A stretch of DNA of 64,000 nucleotides from Amycolatopsis thailandensis (lineage in GTDB: Bacteria > Actinomycetota > Actinomycetes > Mycobacteriales > Pseudonocardiaceae): NCBI RefSeq assembly GCF_002234405.1, contig NZ_NMQT01000008.1:34973-98972 (forward strand), given 5' to 3'. Made by a program: the position numbers and the translations under genes. Below the pieces are notes generated by a model. It saw only the letters and a program-made list of their open reading frames with translations. It did not search any database and had not been told where the DNA came from. This document shows, one piece after another, positions 8,230 to 16,515 of the stretch. The first letter of the stretch is position 1. Each line of letters begins with the position of its first letter.

Positions 8230-10383
8230 ATGAGGGCCAGAGCAGCCCTGATAGCCCTGTTTTCCCTGGTCGGAGCGCTGATCGTGGTGGCTCCGGCGGC
8301 GCAGGCGGCCATCGTTCCCGATACCTGGTACACGGTGACGACCAGCGGCGGGAAGTGCGTGGACGCGCGTGCCGCCGGGTCGGCCAACGGGACGGTCGTC
8401 CAGCAGTACGCCTGCAACCAGACCTTCTCCCAGCAGTGGCAGTTCCAGCCGACGTCGGGTGGCTTCTACCGGGTGAACACACGCAACAACCCGGCGCAGG
8501 TGTGGGACGTCGTCGACGTGTCGGTGGCCGACGGCGGGCTCGTCCAGCTGTGGGCCTACGGCGGCGGGAACAACCAGCAGTGGCAGCCGGTGGAGGAAAC
8601 GGGTGGGGCCTATCACTTCGTGAGCCGCAACAGCGGCCGGTGCCTCGACATCCCGGGCCTCTCGACCCAGGACAGCACCCAGCTCCAGCAGTATTCCTGC
8701 AACGGCTCCGGCGCCCAGTCCTTCCGGCTCACGCCGGTCACCGGCACCGCGAACCCCGACCTCGGGCCGAACGTGCTCGTCTTCGACCCCGGTATGTCTC
8801 AGGCGGCGATCCAGTCCCAGGTCAACAGCGTCTTCTCGCAGCAGGAGACCAGCCAGTTCGGCTCGAACCGGAAGGCGCTGCTGTTCAAGCCGGGGTCCTA
8901 CAACGTCGACGTCAACGTCGGGTTCTACACGCAGGTGCTCGGGCTCGGCCTCTCACCGGACAACGTGACGATCAACGGCGCGGTGCACGCCGAGGCGGAC
9001 TGGTTCGAGGGTAACGCGACGCAGAACTTCTGGCGTGGCGCGGAAAACCTGTCCGTGAACCCCAACGGCGGCACCGACCGCTGGGCCGTTTCACAGGCCG
9101 CGCCGTACCGCCGGATGCATGTCCGCGGCAATCTGCAGCTCGACGACGGCGGCTGGTCCAGCGGCGGCTGGATGTCCGACGTCAAGGTCGACGGCCAGGT
9201 CCGGTCCGGCTCACAGCAGCAGTGGATCTCGCGCAACTCGCAGTTCGGCGGCTGGAGTGGTTCGAACTGGAACATGGTGTTCGCCGGAGTCGGCGGCGCG
9301 CCGTCGACCAGTTTCCCGAATCCGCCGTACACCACGGTGAACACGACGCCGGTCGTGCGGGAGAAGCCGTTCCTCTACGTCGACAACGCGGGCGCGTACC
9401 AGGTCTTCGTGCCTTCCAGGCGCACCAACGCCTCGGGCATCACCTGGGGTGCGAACCAGCCGGGCTCGTCGCTGCCGATCAGCCGGTTCTTCATCGCGAA
9501 GCCCGGCACGACGGCGTCGCAGATCAACGCGGCTTTGGCCGAGGGTAAGGATCTCCTGATCACTCCGGGCGTTTACCACCTCAACGAGACGCTCCGCGTC
9601 ACCCGGCCGGACACCGTCGTGCTCGGACTCGGCCTGGCGACACTGATCCCCGACAACGGGATCACCGCGATGACGGTGGCCGACGTCGACGGCGTCAAGG
9701 TCGCCGGCGTGCTGATCGACGCGGGCACCACGAACTCGAACACGCTGATGGAGGTCGGCCCCGCGAACTCCGCGCAGGATCACGCGGCCAACCCGACTTC
9801 GCTGCACGACGTGTTCTTCCGCGTCGGCGGCGCGGGCGTCGGCAAGGCGACGAACAGCCTGGTGGTCAACAGCGACGACGTCATCGGCGACCACCTGTGG
9901 ATCTGGCGCGCCGACCACGGCAGTGGCGTCGGCTGGAACACCAACACCGCCGACACCGGGCTGATCGTGAACGGCGACGACGTCGCGATGTACGGCCTGT
10001 TCGTCGAGCATTACCAGAAGTACCAGACACTCTGGAACGGAAACCGCGGCCGGACGTACTTCTATCAGAACGAAATGCCTTACGACCCACCGAATCAGGC
10101 CGCGTGGATGAACGGTTCGACGCGGGGTTACGCGGCCTACAAGGTGGCGAATTCGGTGACGAACCACGAGGCGTACGGGCTCGGGAGTTACTGCTTCTTC
10201 AACGTGAATCCGAGCGTGGTCGCGGATCGCGCGATCGAGGCGCCGAACAATCCGGACGTCCGGTTCCGCAGCATGGTCGCGGTCTCCCTCGGCGGGAACG
10301 GCACCATCAGCCGGGTCGTCAACGACCGCGGCGGACCGGCGAATTCGGGTTCGAACGTGGCGAACCTGGTCGCCTATCCCTGA
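8230..10383 (+). CDS. Secreted ricin-B lectin plus beta-helix (pectin-lyase-like) protein
   Basis: The 717-residue protein starts with a signal peptide (RAALIALFSLVGALIVVAPAAQA, cleavage near 30). A ricin-type beta-trefoil with three QxW-like repeats (SQQWQF, NQQWQP, AQSFRL) fills about 35-170 and should bind carbohydrate. The rest carries beta-helix features: LLFKPGSYNVDVNVGFYTQVLGLGL, then a second block LLITPGVYHLNETLRVTRPDTVVLGLG. Related actinomycete proteins are often annotated adenylyl cyclase, but I see no cyclase motif; a polysaccharide-active or binding role is more plausible. ATG follows GGAGGAGG. A 13-bp hairpin after the stop suggests a monocistronic transcript. Confidence 0.75.
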   Translation: MRARAALIALFSLVGALIVVAPAAQAAIVPDTWYTVTTSGGKCVDARAAGSANGTVVQQYACNQTFSQQWQFQPTSGGFYRVNTRNNPAQVWDVVDVSVADGGLVQLWAYGGGNNQQWQPVEETGGAYHFVSRNSGRCLDIPGLSTQDSTQLQQYSCNGSGAQSFRLTPVTGTANPDLGPNVLVFDPGMSQAAIQSQVNSVFSQQETSQFGSNRKALLFKPGSYNVDVNVGFYTQVLGLGLSPDNVTINGAVHAEADWFEGNATQNFWRGAENLSVNPNGGTDRWAVSQAAPYRRMHVRGNLQLDDGGWSSGGWMSDVKVDGQVRSGSQQQWISRNSQFGGWSGSNWNMVFAGVGGAPSTSFPNPPYTTVNTTPVVREKPFLYVDNAGAYQVFVPSRRTNASGITWGANQPGSSLPISRFFIAKPGTTASQINAALAEGKDLLITPGVYHLNETLRVTRPDTVVLGLGLATLIPDNGITAMTVADVDGVKVAGVLIDAGTTNSNTLMEVGPANSAQDHAANPTSLHDVFFRVGGAGVGKATNSLVVNSDDVIGDHLWIWRADHGSGVGWNTNTADTGLIVNGDDVAMYGLFVEHYQKYQTLWNGNRGRTYFYQNEMPYDPPNQAAWMNGSTRGYAAYKVANSVTNHEAYGLGSYCFFNVNPSVVADRAIEAPNNPDVRFRSMVAVSLGGNGTISRVVNDRGGPANSGSNVANLVAYP

Positions 10384-10389
10384 TGGACC

Positions 10390-10427
10390 CCGGTGCGCGC
10401 CGTGATGGCGGTCGCGGCGCGCACCGG
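10390..10427 (+). terminator. Hairpin terminator after the ricin-domain gene
   Basis: CCGGTGCGCGCCG (10390-10402) pairs perfectly with CGGCGCGCACCGG (10415-10427) across a 12-base loop, starting 7 bases after the stop codon. No long T-run follows, which is usual for high-GC actinomycetes. Confidence 0.7.
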
Positions 10428-10488
10428 CCTTTCACCCCTACGGGTGGCATGCCGCGCGCTCGCCTCCGGGCGCTCCGATACTCGGGGC

Positions 10489-11043
10489 ATGCCTCTCGTC
10501 GGTCTCACCGTCGTCGAACCCCGCCTCGCCTGGCCGCTGGCCGCCGTCCGCGGGGTTTTCGCCATCCTGTTCGGCGTACTCGCGCTCATCTGGCCCGGCG
10601 CCACCGTCCTGGCCCTCGCGATCATTTACGGCATCTACGCGATCATCGACGGCATCGGCGGCCTGATGCAGGCCTTCCGGCCGGGTGACGCCGCCCATCG
10701 CGCCGCCTACGGAGTCCTCGGCGTCCTCGGTATCGCCGCCGGTGTCCTCGTGCTGCTCTGGCCCGGGATCACCGTGCTGGTGCTGGCCTTCCTCGTCGGG
10801 TTCTGGGCGATCTTCACCGGCATCGTCGAGATCGTCGCCGCGATCCGGCTGCGCAAGCAGATCGAGGGCGAGGCCTTCCTCATCGCGGCGGGCGCGCTCT
10901 CGCTGATCGCGGGCATCGTGATCGTGATCAACCCGATCGCCGGCGCCTACGGGATCGCGCTGCTGGTCGGGATCTACGCCCTGCTGTACGGCATCATGCT
11001 GCTCGTCCTGGCCTTCCGCCTGCGCAAACTCACCCGAGCCTGA
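10489..11043 (+). CDS. DUF308/HdeD-family membrane protein
   Basis: The 184-residue protein has six hydrophobic spans arranged as three pairs with repeated motifs (FAILFGVLALIWPG, IAAGVLVLLWPGITVLVLAF, LIAGIVIVINPIAGAYG), the pattern of the HdeD/DUF308 family. Members are integral membrane proteins; HdeD of E. coli is linked to acid resistance, but function in actinomycetes is unclear. ATG at 10489 is chosen because upstream residues in the open frame are arginine-rich and overlap the preceding terminator. The last 14 bases overlap the convergent GNAT gene tail. Confidence 0.8.
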   Translation: MPLVGLTVVEPRLAWPLAAVRGVFAILFGVLALIWPGATVLALAIIYGIYAIIDGIGGLMQAFRPGDAAHRAAYGVLGVLGIAAGVLVLLWPGITVLVLAFLVGFWAIFTGIVEIVAAIRLRKQIEGEAFLIAAGALSLIAGIVIVINPIAGAYGIALLVGIYALLYGIMLLVLAFRLRKLTRA

Positions 11044-11746
11044 AAGCCTGTCGCAAGTGGACCCGCGCCCCGGCACGGCGCAGGTTCGACAGGCTCGGCG
11101 AGCCCTCCACGGCGGTCGCGACGGCGAAGCGACGCCCTTCGCGGGCGGCCGCGGCGAGACCATGCGCCATCAGCCGCGCCTGCGCGCCTTTGCCGCGATG
11201 TGCTCGCGGCGTGGCCGATCCGCCGAGGAGGACACCTTCCCCGTGCGGGCTCAGGGCGGCCGCGGAGATCGGCACGCCGTCCTGGACCAGCAGCGACCGC
11301 CGGATCCGCGGATCGCGGTGTTCGGCGGCGATGAACTCCGTCACGACGCCGCCGCTTTCGTACCCGTCGAGCAGGACGCGGAGGAAGACGTCGATGTCGG
11401 GCGAGTCGTCGACGTCCGCGTCCGAGGCCGCGAGTCCGGTGAGCGGAAGGATCGCGATCGGGCGGACGCCGTCGGGCACGAGACCGGCCGGGTTCAAGCC
11501 CGCCGGAAGCACGAGTGTCGGTGGGTCTCCGTCCCAGCACGAAGCGCCGGCGAGCCGGATGGCCGACGGCAGGTTCTGCTCGGTGACGCCGGAGATCGTG
11601 CGCAGGAACCGCAGTTCCGGTGCGGTGGCCAGCACCGCGAGCAGCCCGTCTTCGCGCCACGCGGAGAAAGTGCCCGGCAGACCCGTGGCCGCTTCACACG
11701 CGATGGCGGTACGGGCGTGGATCACTTCTTCGGCTTCGGTCAGCAC
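11030..11746 (-). CDS. GNAT-family N-acetyltransferase
   Basis: The 238-residue protein has a C-terminal acetyltransferase core (about residues 130-235). The acetyl-CoA pyrophosphate-binding signature is RAHRGKGAQARLMAHGL, preceded by the beta strand GGVVTEFIAAEHRD and followed by VEGSPSLSNLRRAGARVHLRQAFRLG, typical of GNAT ends. The N-terminal half (WREDGLLAVLATAPELRFLRTISG) resembles two-domain GNATs with an inactive first domain. The substrate is not readable. It is divergent from the flavoprotein response regulator and its end overlaps the DUF308 gene. Confidence 0.75.
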   Translation of the reverse strand: MLTEAEEVIHARTAIACEAATGLPGTFSAWREDGLLAVLATAPELRFLRTISGVTEQNLPSAIRLAGASCWDGDPPTLVLPAGLNPAGLVPDGVRPIAILPLTGLAASDADVDDSPDIDVFLRVLLDGYESGGVVTEFIAAEHRDPRIRRSLLVQDGVPISAAALSPHGEGVLLGGSATPRAHRGKGAQARLMAHGLAAAAREGRRFAVATAVEGSPSLSNLRRAGARVHLRQAFRLG

Positions 11747-11778
11747 GTCCCGAACGTAATAGGGATTAGGCTGAACCG

Positions 11779-13434
11779 GTGAGCCAGCCGATCCTGTTGA
11801 CCGTCGACGACGATCCCGCCGTGTCCCGTTCGGTCGCCCGCGACCTGCGTAAACGGTACGGGAAGGACTATCGGATCATCCGGGCCGATTCCGGTGCCGA
11901 CGCCCTCGAAGCCCTGCGCGAGATCAAGCTGCGCGGCGACGCCGTGGCCGCGATCCTCGCCGACTACCGGATGCCGCAGATGGACGGCATCGTCTTCCTC
12001 GAGAAGGCGATGGACCTGTTCCCGAACGCGCGCCGCGCGCTGCTGACAGCGTATGCCGACACCGACGCCGCGATCCAGGCGATCAACGTCGTCGACGTCG
12101 ACCACTACCTCCTCAAGCCGTGGGACCCGCCGGAGGAGAAGCTCTACCCGGTCATCGACGCGCTGGTGGAGACCTGGCGCGCGGTGGGGGAGCGGCCGGT
12201 CGACGAGATCAAGCTCATCGGCCACCGGTACTCGTCGCCGTCGTTCCACCTGCGCGATTTCTTGGCGCGCAACGCCGTGCCGTACCGCTGGTACTCCGTC
12301 GACGACGACGAAGGCCGCCGGATCCTCGACGCGGCGGACGCGGCACCCCACGACATCCCGGTGCTGGTCACGCCCGACGGCACGGTGCTGCGCCAGCCGT
12401 CCGGACCCGAACTCGCCGACGCCGTCGGCCTGTCCACCCGGCCCGCGCAGGAGTTCTACGACCTGATCGTCATCGGCGGCGGGCCCGCCGGGCTCGGGGC
12501 GGCCGTGTACGGCGCGTCGGAGGGCCTGCGGACGGTGATCGTCGAGCGCAAGGCCACCGGCGGGCAGGCGGGCACCAGCTCCCGCATCGAGAACTATCTC
12601 GGTTTCCCGGACGGGGTTTCCGGGGCGCAGCTCACCGACCGCGCGCGGCGGCAGGCGCTCAAGTTCGGCGCCGAGGTGCTCACCGCCCGCGACGTCGTGG
12701 GCCTGGAGGCGCGCGGTTCCGCGCGGGTGGTCCTCTTCGGCGACGGGACCGAGATCTCCGCGCATTCCGTGGTGCTGGCCAGCGGCGTCAACTACCGCGC
12801 CCTGGAGGCTCCCGGCGTCGCCGAGCTCGCCGGCCGTGGCGTCTACTACGGCTCGGCCGCCACCGAGGCGCCCGAGTGCAAGGGCGAGCACGTCTACATC
12901 GTCGGCGGCGCGAACTCGGCGGGCCAGGCGGCGGTGTTCTTCTCCAAACACGCCGCCGACGTCACCATCCTCGTCCGCGGCCAGTCGCTGGAAGCGTCGA
13001 TGTCGCACTACCTGATCGAGCAGATCGCCGCGATCGGGAACATCCACGTTCGCACCCGGACCACGGTGGTCGAGGCGCACGGCGACGATCACCTCGAACA
13101 GCTGACCCTGTGCGAGAACGGCGGCGCGACCGAGACCGTGCCCACCGGGCACCTGTTCATCTTCATCGGCGCGGCGCCGCGCACCGACTGGCTCGGCACG
13201 GAGATCCAGCGTGACGACCACGGCTTCGTGCGGACCGGCCCCGATCTGCTCACCGAGGGCGGTCCGCCGCCGGGCTGGACGCTGGAGCGTGACCCGCACT
13301 ACCTGGAGTCCTCCATCCCCGGCGTGTTCGTGGCGGGCGACGTCCGGGCCGCGTCGGTGAAACGCGTCGCCTCGGCCGTCGGCGAAGGCGCCATGGCCGT
13401 CACCCTGGTTCACCGCTACTTGGAGGAACAATGA
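11779..13434 (+). CDS. Response regulator fused to thioredoxin-reductase-like flavoprotein
   Basis: Residues 1-125 form a receiver domain (acidic LTVDDDP, phospho-acceptor Asp62 in ADYRMPQMDG, Lys in YLLKPW). About 140-215 is a thioredoxin-like linker. About 225-551 is a TrxR-type FAD/NAD(P) fold with IGGGPAGLGAA, a second dinucleotide motif IVGGANSAGQAA and the C-terminal FVAGDVR. Actinobacterial proteins of this layout are known as fused response regulator/thioredoxin-disulfide reductase. Here the usual CxxC is SAATEA (about 358-363), so disulfide reduction by the standard route is unlikely. GTG start at 11779. The stop overlaps the kinase start (ATGA at 13431). A flavin-based redox sensor or signalling output is likely. 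Confidence 0.85.
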   Translation: MSQPILLTVDDDPAVSRSVARDLRKRYGKDYRIIRADSGADALEALREIKLRGDAVAAILADYRMPQMDGIVFLEKAMDLFPNARRALLTAYADTDAAIQAINVVDVDHYLLKPWDPPEEKLYPVIDALVETWRAVGERPVDEIKLIGHRYSSPSFHLRDFLARNAVPYRWYSVDDDEGRRILDAADAAPHDIPVLVTPDGTVLRQPSGPELADAVGLSTRPAQEFYDLIVIGGGPAGLGAAVYGASEGLRTVIVERKATGGQAGTSSRIENYLGFPDGVSGAQLTDRARRQALKFGAEVLTARDVVGLEARGSARVVLFGDGTEISAHSVVLASGVNYRALEAPGVAELAGRGVYYGSAATEAPECKGEHVYIVGGANSAGQAAVFFSKHAADVTILVRGQSLEASMSHYLIEQIAAIGNIHVRTRTTVVEAHGDDHLEQLTLCENGGATETVPTGHLFIFIGAAPRTDWLGTEIQRDDHGFVRTGPDLLTEGGPPPGWTLERDPHYLESSIPGVFVAGDVRAASVKRVASAVGEGAMAVTLVHRYLEEQ

Positions 13435-14852
13435 GCGTTCTGCCCAGGGAGGAACTGCGCGGGCTCTTCCTTTTCGAGCACCTCAGCGAAGAACAGCTCG
13501 ACTGGATCGACGAGCACGCCGTCCTGGAGCAGTACACCGGCGGCACCACGGTCATGCGCGAGGGTGAACCGGCCACCTGTTTCTATCTCCTGCTGTCCGG
13601 CGCGCTGCGGATGACGCGGCTCGTCGGCGGCACCGAGGTCGAGACGATCCGGTCCGACCAGCGCGGCGCGTACTGCGGCGCGACGCAGTTCTTCGTGCAC
13701 CAGGAGACAGAACACACGTATGGCGCTTCGGTGCACGCTGTCAGCGACCTCACCTTCCTGACGCTGCCCGCGGCCGAGTTCGCCACCGAGTTCCGCCGCT
13801 GGTTCCCGATGGCGACGCATCTGCTGGAGGGCATGTACCTCGGCTGGCGCAACAGCGACACCGTGATCGGCTCGCGGCGGCGGCTGCTCGCGCTCGGCGA
13901 GCTCTCCGCCGGGCTGACCCACGAACTCAACAACCCGGCCGCCGCGGCCGTCCGCGCGACGGCGTCGTTGCGGGAGCGGGTCGCCGGGATGCGGCACAAG
14001 CTCGCGATGCTGGCGAAGAAGAACGTCGACCCGACGCTGCTGGAGCAGTTGCTGGAGATCCAGGAACAACTGGTCAAGCAGGTCGCCTCGGCACCGAAGC
14101 TGACCGCGATGCAGCAGGCCGACCGCGAGGACGAGATCGGCGACTGGTTCGACGACCACGGCATCGACCAGGGCTGGGACCTCGCCGACATCTACGTCCG
14201 CGCCGGGCTGACCGTGCCCGATCTGGACCGGCTGCTCGAATCGGTCGGGGAGACCTTCCTCGACGGCGCCGTCCGCTGGCTCGCGTACGCGCTCGAAACC
14301 GAGATGCTGATGGGCGAGATCGAGGATTCGACGACCCGCATCTCGGTGCTGGTCGGCAAGGCCAAGCAGTACTCCCAGATGGACCGCGCGCCGCACCAGT
14401 GGATCGACGTCCACGAAGGACTCGACTCCACGCTCGTCATGCTGGCGGGCAAGATCGCGCCGGGCGTCCGTGTCGTGAAGGAGTACGACCACACGGTGCC
14501 GAGGATCCCGGCGTACGCGGGTGAGCTGAACCAGGTGTGGACGAACGTCATCGACAACGCGCTGGGGGCCATGGGGACCGAGGGCACGCTGACCCTGCGG
14601 ACGTCCCGGGTGGACGACCACGTGCACGTCGAGATCGGCGACACCGGACCGGGAATCCCGGCGGAGGTGAGGCAGCGGATCTTCGAGCCGTTCTTCACCA
14701 CGAAACCGGTGGGGCAGGGGACCGGGCTCGGCCTGGACATCTCCTGGCGCATCGTCGTCGAACGGCATCAGGGCGATCTCCGGGTCGACTCGGCACCGGG
14801 TGACACGCGGTTCACCGTGTGCCTGCCGGTCTCGGAGCAGTCCGTGATCTGA
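13431..14852 (+). CDS. cNMP-domain soluble sensor histidine kinase
   Basis: In this 473-residue protein, residues 1-135 form a cyclic-nucleotide-binding/CRP-like beta-barrel (FLFEHLSEEQLDWI, REGEPATCFYLLLSGALRM). A dimerisation helix contains the H-box LSAGLTHELNNP with His164, and a HATPase_c domain ends the protein (N-box NVIDNALGAM, G1 DTGPGIP, F-box FEPFFTTK, G2 GTGLGL). There is no transmembrane segment, so it senses an internal cue. It is translationally coupled to the response regulator-flavoprotein, its obvious partner. A long helical insert (about 180-290) between H-box and ATPase is unusual and may hold another sensor region. Confidence 0.85.
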   Translation: MSVLPREELRGLFLFEHLSEEQLDWIDEHAVLEQYTGGTTVMREGEPATCFYLLLSGALRMTRLVGGTEVETIRSDQRGAYCGATQFFVHQETEHTYGASVHAVSDLTFLTLPAAEFATEFRRWFPMATHLLEGMYLGWRNSDTVIGSRRRLLALGELSAGLTHELNNPAAAAVRATASLRERVAGMRHKLAMLAKKNVDPTLLEQLLEIQEQLVKQVASAPKLTAMQQADREDEIGDWFDDHGIDQGWDLADIYVRAGLTVPDLDRLLESVGETFLDGAVRWLAYALETEMLMGEIEDSTTRISVLVGKAKQYSQMDRAPHQWIDVHEGLDSTLVMLAGKIAPGVRVVKEYDHTVPRIPAYAGELNQVWTNVIDNALGAMGTEGTLTLRTSRVDDHVHVEIGDTGPGIPAEVRQRIFEPFFTTKPVGQGTGLGLDISWRIVVERHQGDLRVDSAPGDTRFTVCLPVSEQSVI

Positions 14853-14948
14853 TTTCGAGAGCCGGGTGGTCGTGAGTGGCGATTCGGGTTATTGAGGGGT
14901 AAGGCAAAGGTGGCGTGTGCCTGGCCTGTCCACCTGCCGGTTTCGGAT

Positions 14949-15001
14949 GTTGCGAAAGCCACGTTCGCAACGCTCAACGTTGCGAACGTGGCTTTCGCAA
15001 C
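14949..15001. repeat. Perfect 24-bp hairpin 1 of the composite element
   Basis: Arms 14949-14972 and 14978-15001 are exact reverse complements with the 5-base loop CTCAA. Each arm is itself partly palindromic (GTTGCGAA ... TTCGCAAC), so alternative foldings are possible. The word GTGGCTTTCGC recurs in the hairpin at 31393-31409. Confidence 0.9.
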
Positions 15002-15050
15002 GCCGTCGAGCCTCCGTCGCCCACGAGGCCGCGGTACCCGCAAGACCTGC

Positions 15051-15099
15051 GGTGAAGGGGACTTTCCGCTCATGCGATGAGAGGAAAGTCCCCTTCACC
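15051..15099. repeat. Hairpin 2 of the composite element
   Basis: Arms 15051-15067 and 15083-15099 (core GAAGGGGACTTTCC) pair perfectly. The loop contains a further CTCAT/ATGAG stem. Related words occur in the element at 41232-41314. Confidence 0.9.
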
Positions 15100-15123
15100 A
15101 CGGTCAGGTCTCCCGAACGCAAA

Positions 15124-15178
15124 GTCCGTGAAGGCCTCCTTGAGGGACCCAGTGTCCCTCAAGGAGGCCTTCACGGAC
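15124..15178. repeat. Perfect 25-bp hairpin 3 of the composite element
   Basis: Arms 15124-15148 and 15154-15178 are exact reverse complements with a 5-base loop. The core is GTGAAGGCCTCCTTGAGGGA. Confidence 0.9.
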
Positions 15179-15426
15179 ATCACCTCCAGCAAGACACTTT
15201 GCCTTACCCCTCGATAACCCGAAACGCCACTCACGACCACCTGCACCGACGCCCCACCCGATGGGCTCTCTACCGCCCGGACCCAAATTTCCCTTCCACG
15301 CCAACGTTTCGCCAGAAACTGACGACGTCTTCCGTTCATCGATCGTTCACTTCGAAATGGCTCGCCCGCGCGTCAAAAGAGTCGAACGGGCTGAAGGATC
15401 AAGCCTGTGAACGAGGGGGTGGGCCG

Positions 15427-16515
15427 GTGAAACGCCGTCTGTCGATCGGCCTGGCAGTGGTGCTGCTGCTGGCCGTGGTCGCCGTGATCGTCTGGGGCCG
15501 GGGTGGTGACGAGAACACCGCGCAGGGTACGGATCTGACCACTGTGCGCGGGGTCATCGGTTCGGAGAAGCTGGCGTTCTTCTCCGACAAGCGAGTGGTG
15601 GACGCGTTCGCCAAGCACGGCCTCAAGATCGAGGTGGACACCGCGGGCTCGCGGCAGATCGCGAGCATGGACCTTGGGCAGTACGAGTTCGCGTTCCCGT
15701 CCTCGTCGCCGGCCGCGCAGCGGATCCAGCGCGACCACAAGGTGACCGGTGTGCACACGCCGTTCCAGTCGCCGATGGCGATCGCGACCTTCGAGCCGAT
15801 CGTGAACCTGCTGAGCGCCAACGGGATCGTGCGCAAGGGCGCCGGGGACTACCAGGTGCTCGACGTCGCGAAGTACCTCGAACTGGCGCAAAAGGGCACG
15901 CGCTGGGACCAGCTCCCCGGCAACACCGCCTTCCCGGCCCGCAAGAACGTGCTGGTCACGACCACGGACCCGCGCGAATCGAACTCGGCGGCGATGTACC
16001 TGTCGATCGTTTCCTTCGTCGCCAATGGGAACAACGTGGTCAGCACGCCCGAGGCCGAGGCGAAGGTGCTGCCCGGGGTGTCGAAGCTGTTCATCGACCA
16101 GGGCTACACGCAGAACAGCACCGAAGGCCCGTTCGAGGACTACCTCGCCGCCGGAATGGGCAAGACGCCGATGGCGCTGATCTACGAGTCGCAGTTCGTC
16201 GACAGGCTGGTCCGCGCCGACGGCTCGATCCGGCCGGACATGCGCCTGCTCTACACGGCGCCGACGGTGTACTCCAAGCACACGCTCGTCCCGCTGAAGC
16301 CGAACGGCGACCAGGTGGGCAGGCTGCTCGCGACCGACCCGGAATTGGGGAAAATGGCCGCCACCTTCGGTTTCCGGACCGGTGACCCGAGGCTGTTCGC
16401 CGACGTCGTCGCCGCGGCCAAGGCGCCGGTGCCCGCCGACCTGGTGGACGCCATCGAGCCGCCGTCGTACGAAACGCTGGAGCGCCTGCTCGACGCCGTG
16501 AAGAAGCAGTACTGA
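15427..16515 (+). CDS. Membrane-anchored periplasmic-binding-like protein of the TelA operon
   Basis: In this 362-residue protein a short basic start and one hydrophobic span (residues 5-22, LSIGLAVVLLLAVVAVIVWG) anchor an extracytoplasmic type-2 binding-protein-like domain (GSEKLAFFSDKRVVDAFAKHGLKIEVDTAGSRQIASMD). The GTG at 15427 follows a purine-rich GAGGGGG. The stop shares a base with the ATG of the TelA gene. The protein resembles the solute-binding half of the VWA lipoprotein two genes on, which suggests the two act together, perhaps as paralogous sensors. No ABC permease or ATPase is present, so uptake by the classical route is unlikely. Confidence 0.7.
   Translation: MKRRLSIGLAVVLLLAVVAVIVWGRGGDENTAQGTDLTTVRGVIGSEKLAFFSDKRVVDAFAKHGLKIEVDTAGSRQIASMDLGQYEFAFPSSSPAAQRIQRDHKVTGVHTPFQSPMAIATFEPIVNLLSANGIVRKGAGDYQVLDVAKYLELAQKGTRWDQLPGNTAFPARKNVLVTTTDPRESNSAAMYLSIVSFVANGNNVVSTPEAEAKVLPGVSKLFIDQGYTQNSTEGPFEDYLAAGMGKTPMALIYESQFVDRLVRADGSIRPDMRLLYTAPTVYSKHTLVPLKPNGDQVGRLLATDPELGKMAATFGFRTGDPRLFADVVAAAKAPVPADLVDAIEPPSYETLERLLDAVKKQY

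Larger units (their letters stand above)
14866..15240. repeat. Composite palindromic element: outer inverted repeat enclosing three hairpins
   Basis: The outer arms, 14866-14912 and 15195-15240, are reverse complements over about 46 bases with two mismatches and one indel (core GGGTTATYGAGGGGTAAGGC). Between them stand three separate near-perfect hairpins with stems of 24, 17 plus 5, and 25 bp. No protein-like frame exists in the block. It lies between the kinase (ends 14852) and the next operon (starts 15427). It could act as a terminator-insulator or be a non-autonomous miniature element. Confidence 0.85.

Noticed and set aside
8230..10383. Adenylyl cyclase, the name often given to similar proteins
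   Set aside because: No cyclase catalytic motifs are visible; the sequence shows a signal peptide, a ricin trefoil and beta-helix features.
11740..13431. Long minus-strand open frame opposite the response regulator-flavoprotein
   Set aside because: No domain-like sequence; the plus strand has intact receiver and FAD motifs.
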